From an uncultured Ruminococcus sp. (GTDB lineage: Bacteria; Bacillota; Clostridia; Oscillospirales; Acutalibacteraceae): a stretch of DNA of 21,716 bases. The translations under genes were made by a program, and so were the position numbers. The notes below the pieces were generated by a model. It saw nothing but the letters and a program-made list of their open reading frames with translations. It did not search any database and was not told the origin of the DNA. This document shows, in pieces, positions 21,011 to 21,716 of the stretch. The stretch is taken from positions 1 to 21,716 of the forward strand of contig CACZPV010000203.1 of the NCBI GenBank assembly GCA_902783065.1. Direction: 5' to 3'. The stretch's first letter is position 1, and every line of letters begins with the position of its first letter.

Positions 21011-21715
21011 TTATTTTAGGATTCTGAATTTTCCTATAAAAGGAACATTTTTGACTTTACCGGCATCAATATTCTGAAATGCCGTTACAATCATGAAAAT
21101 GGGCACACAATAAATAATCGCGGTTAATATCAAATCAATTACAATTCCGATAATTGCCAATACTCCGTAGGAAAAACCAATACCAACAATTCCTGTAAAG
21201 ATCAGCTCCGGAATCAAAAGAATCAGTTCTACAATGAATATCAACAATCCCTGATTGGCATAAAATCTTGCCGACGCACAATCCTTAGCAAAAACCAACG
21301 GCACCCAGAACGTAAATCCGAGAACAGCAAGCTTACAATACTTTTTATTTGACGAAAATGAATAAGGATCATATTCAAGCGTATGATCATCCGTATTACG
21401 GAAAAATGCAATATATTCCTTGAGATTTTTCGGATCCTCCTGTACAGGCTCTTCCTGCTCTGCCGGCTGACTCTTTTTCTCAAATTTAAAATTCTTAGCT
21501 GCTTCGTGCGGATCGTATGCATCCTTCTTTGCTGCATACGGATCAAAATCACTCTCCGTTTTTTCTTCCTGCTTCGGCTGCTCTGCTTGCGGCTGTTCGT
21601 ACTGCGGCTGCTCATACTCCTGTTCATATACCGGCTGCTCGTACTGCGGCTGTTCATACTCCTGTTCATATGCCTGCTGCTCGTACTGCGGCTGTTCATA
21701 CTCCTGTTCATATGC
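21011..21715 (-). CDS. Repeat-rich membrane protein, C-terminal part (runs off right edge)
   Basis: The minus strand is open from the right edge to the stop at 21011, giving 235 residues. The start lies outside the window. The first 42 residues are three 14-residue units of the type AYEQEYEQPQYEQP. A Lys/Glu/Asp/Pro-rich part with two similar FDPYAAKKDAYDPHEAAK-type segments follows, then ECDP-like FRNTDDHTLEYDPYSF. The C-terminal part is membrane-like: AVLGFTFWVPLVFA, then CASARFYANQGLLIFIVELI, a second long helix near IVGIGFSYGVLAIIGIVIDLI and a short end with NVPFIGKFRILK. The YANQGLL and IGKFRIL phrases recall zinc-ribbon/Tic20-like (DUF4870-type) membrane proteins. If so, a zinc ribbon may start the protein outside the window. 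Reading frames in another register over the repeats are artefacts. Confidence 0.82.
   Translation of the reverse strand, partial: AYEQEYEQPQYEQQAYEQEYEQPQYEQPVYEQEYEQPQYEQPQAEQPKQEEKTESDFDPYAAKKDAYDPHEAAKNFKFEKKSQPAEQEEPVQEDPKNLKEYIAFFRNTDDHTLEYDPYSFSSNKKYCKLAVLGFTFWVPLVFAKDCASARFYANQGLLIFIVELILLIPELIFTGIVGIGFSYGVLAIIGIVIDLILTAIIYCVPIFMIVTAFQNIDAGKVKNVPFIGKFRILK
21590..21715 (-). repeat. 42-bp tandem repeat encoding Tyr/Glu/Gln-rich units
   Basis: Three 42-bp units (21674-21715, 21632-21673, 21590-21631) encode 14-residue repeats that differ at only a few bases. More units may lie beyond the right edge. A partial degenerate unit (QAEQPKQEE) follows. Confidence 0.88.
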
Positions 21716-21716
21716 C

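Noticed and set aside
21241..21711. Long Arg/Ser-rich minus-strand frame over the right end
   Set aside because: It is another register of the 42-bp repeats. The membrane-protein frame that ends at 21011 is continuous through the same DNA and gives sensible hydrophobic helices.
21590..21715. CRISPR array
   Set aside because: The repeats are contiguous, in frame and protein-coding, with no spacers. No array exists elsewhere in the window.

Overview
The window reads as chromosomal DNA of an anaerobic, spore-forming, low-GC Gram-positive bacterium, most likely a Ruminococcus-like member of the Clostridia (Oscillospiraceae). The grounds are a full-length SpoIIE, a SEC-C-tagged methionine aminopeptidase, strong AGGAGG-type ribosome binding sites, several likely TTG or GTG starts, consensus sigma-A promoters with 17-bp spacers, and lipoproteins with lipoboxes. 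No phage, plasmid, CRISPR array or complete insertion sequence is visible. The lineage is an inference from gene content.

Layout. Positions 1-3529 hold a minus-strand cluster read as trmB, a beta-propeller-like lipoprotein, an OmpR-type response regulator and a sensor histidine kinase that runs off the left edge. Positions 3530-7900 hold a ferritin-like helical protein (+), a small four-helix membrane protein (-), map (+) and a PIN/NYN-like nuclease protein (+). Positions 7948-9032 hold azlC-azlD (-), with a near-consensus promoter and a start-site hairpin. Positions 9033-10358 hold a mosaic intergenic repeat followed by a YhcC-type radical SAM gene (+). Positions 10445-12900 hold spoIIE (-) behind a promoter with a 21-bp spacer and a Spo0A-box-like site, the arrangement known for B. 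subtilis spoIIE. Positions 13090-13955 hold a zinc-ribbon membrane protein and tRNA-Pro(UGG), each with its own promoter and terminator. Positions 14230-16990 hold a membrane-anchored serine hydrolase (+) and a Sir2 deacylase (-). Positions 17020-19690 hold a second, inverted copy of the mosaic repeat, an Rrf2-family regulator with three IscR-like cysteines (+), and a PrsA-like foldase lipoprotein (-). Positions 19690-21716 hold a MITE-like element, a metallo-beta-lactamase-like protein with altered metal ligands (+), and the C-terminal part of a repeat-rich membrane protein (-) that runs off the right edge.

Most genes are single units or short operons rather than one pathway. Cell-envelope and sensing functions recur: two lipoproteins, a two-component system, a serine hydrolase with membrane helices, and three small membrane proteins. 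The non-coding DNA is rich in structure: two copies of a mosaic dispersed repeat in opposite orientation, a near-identical 32-bp direct repeat pair, matched GC-rich palindromes, a small terminal-inverted-repeat element, and many strong hairpins at gene ends. I found no clear new multi-gene defence or biosynthetic system. The best leads are the spoIIE promoter architecture, the repeat families, the azlC leader hairpin, the PIN/NYN protein with an unrecognised C-terminal domain, and the metal-site-altered MBL-like protein.
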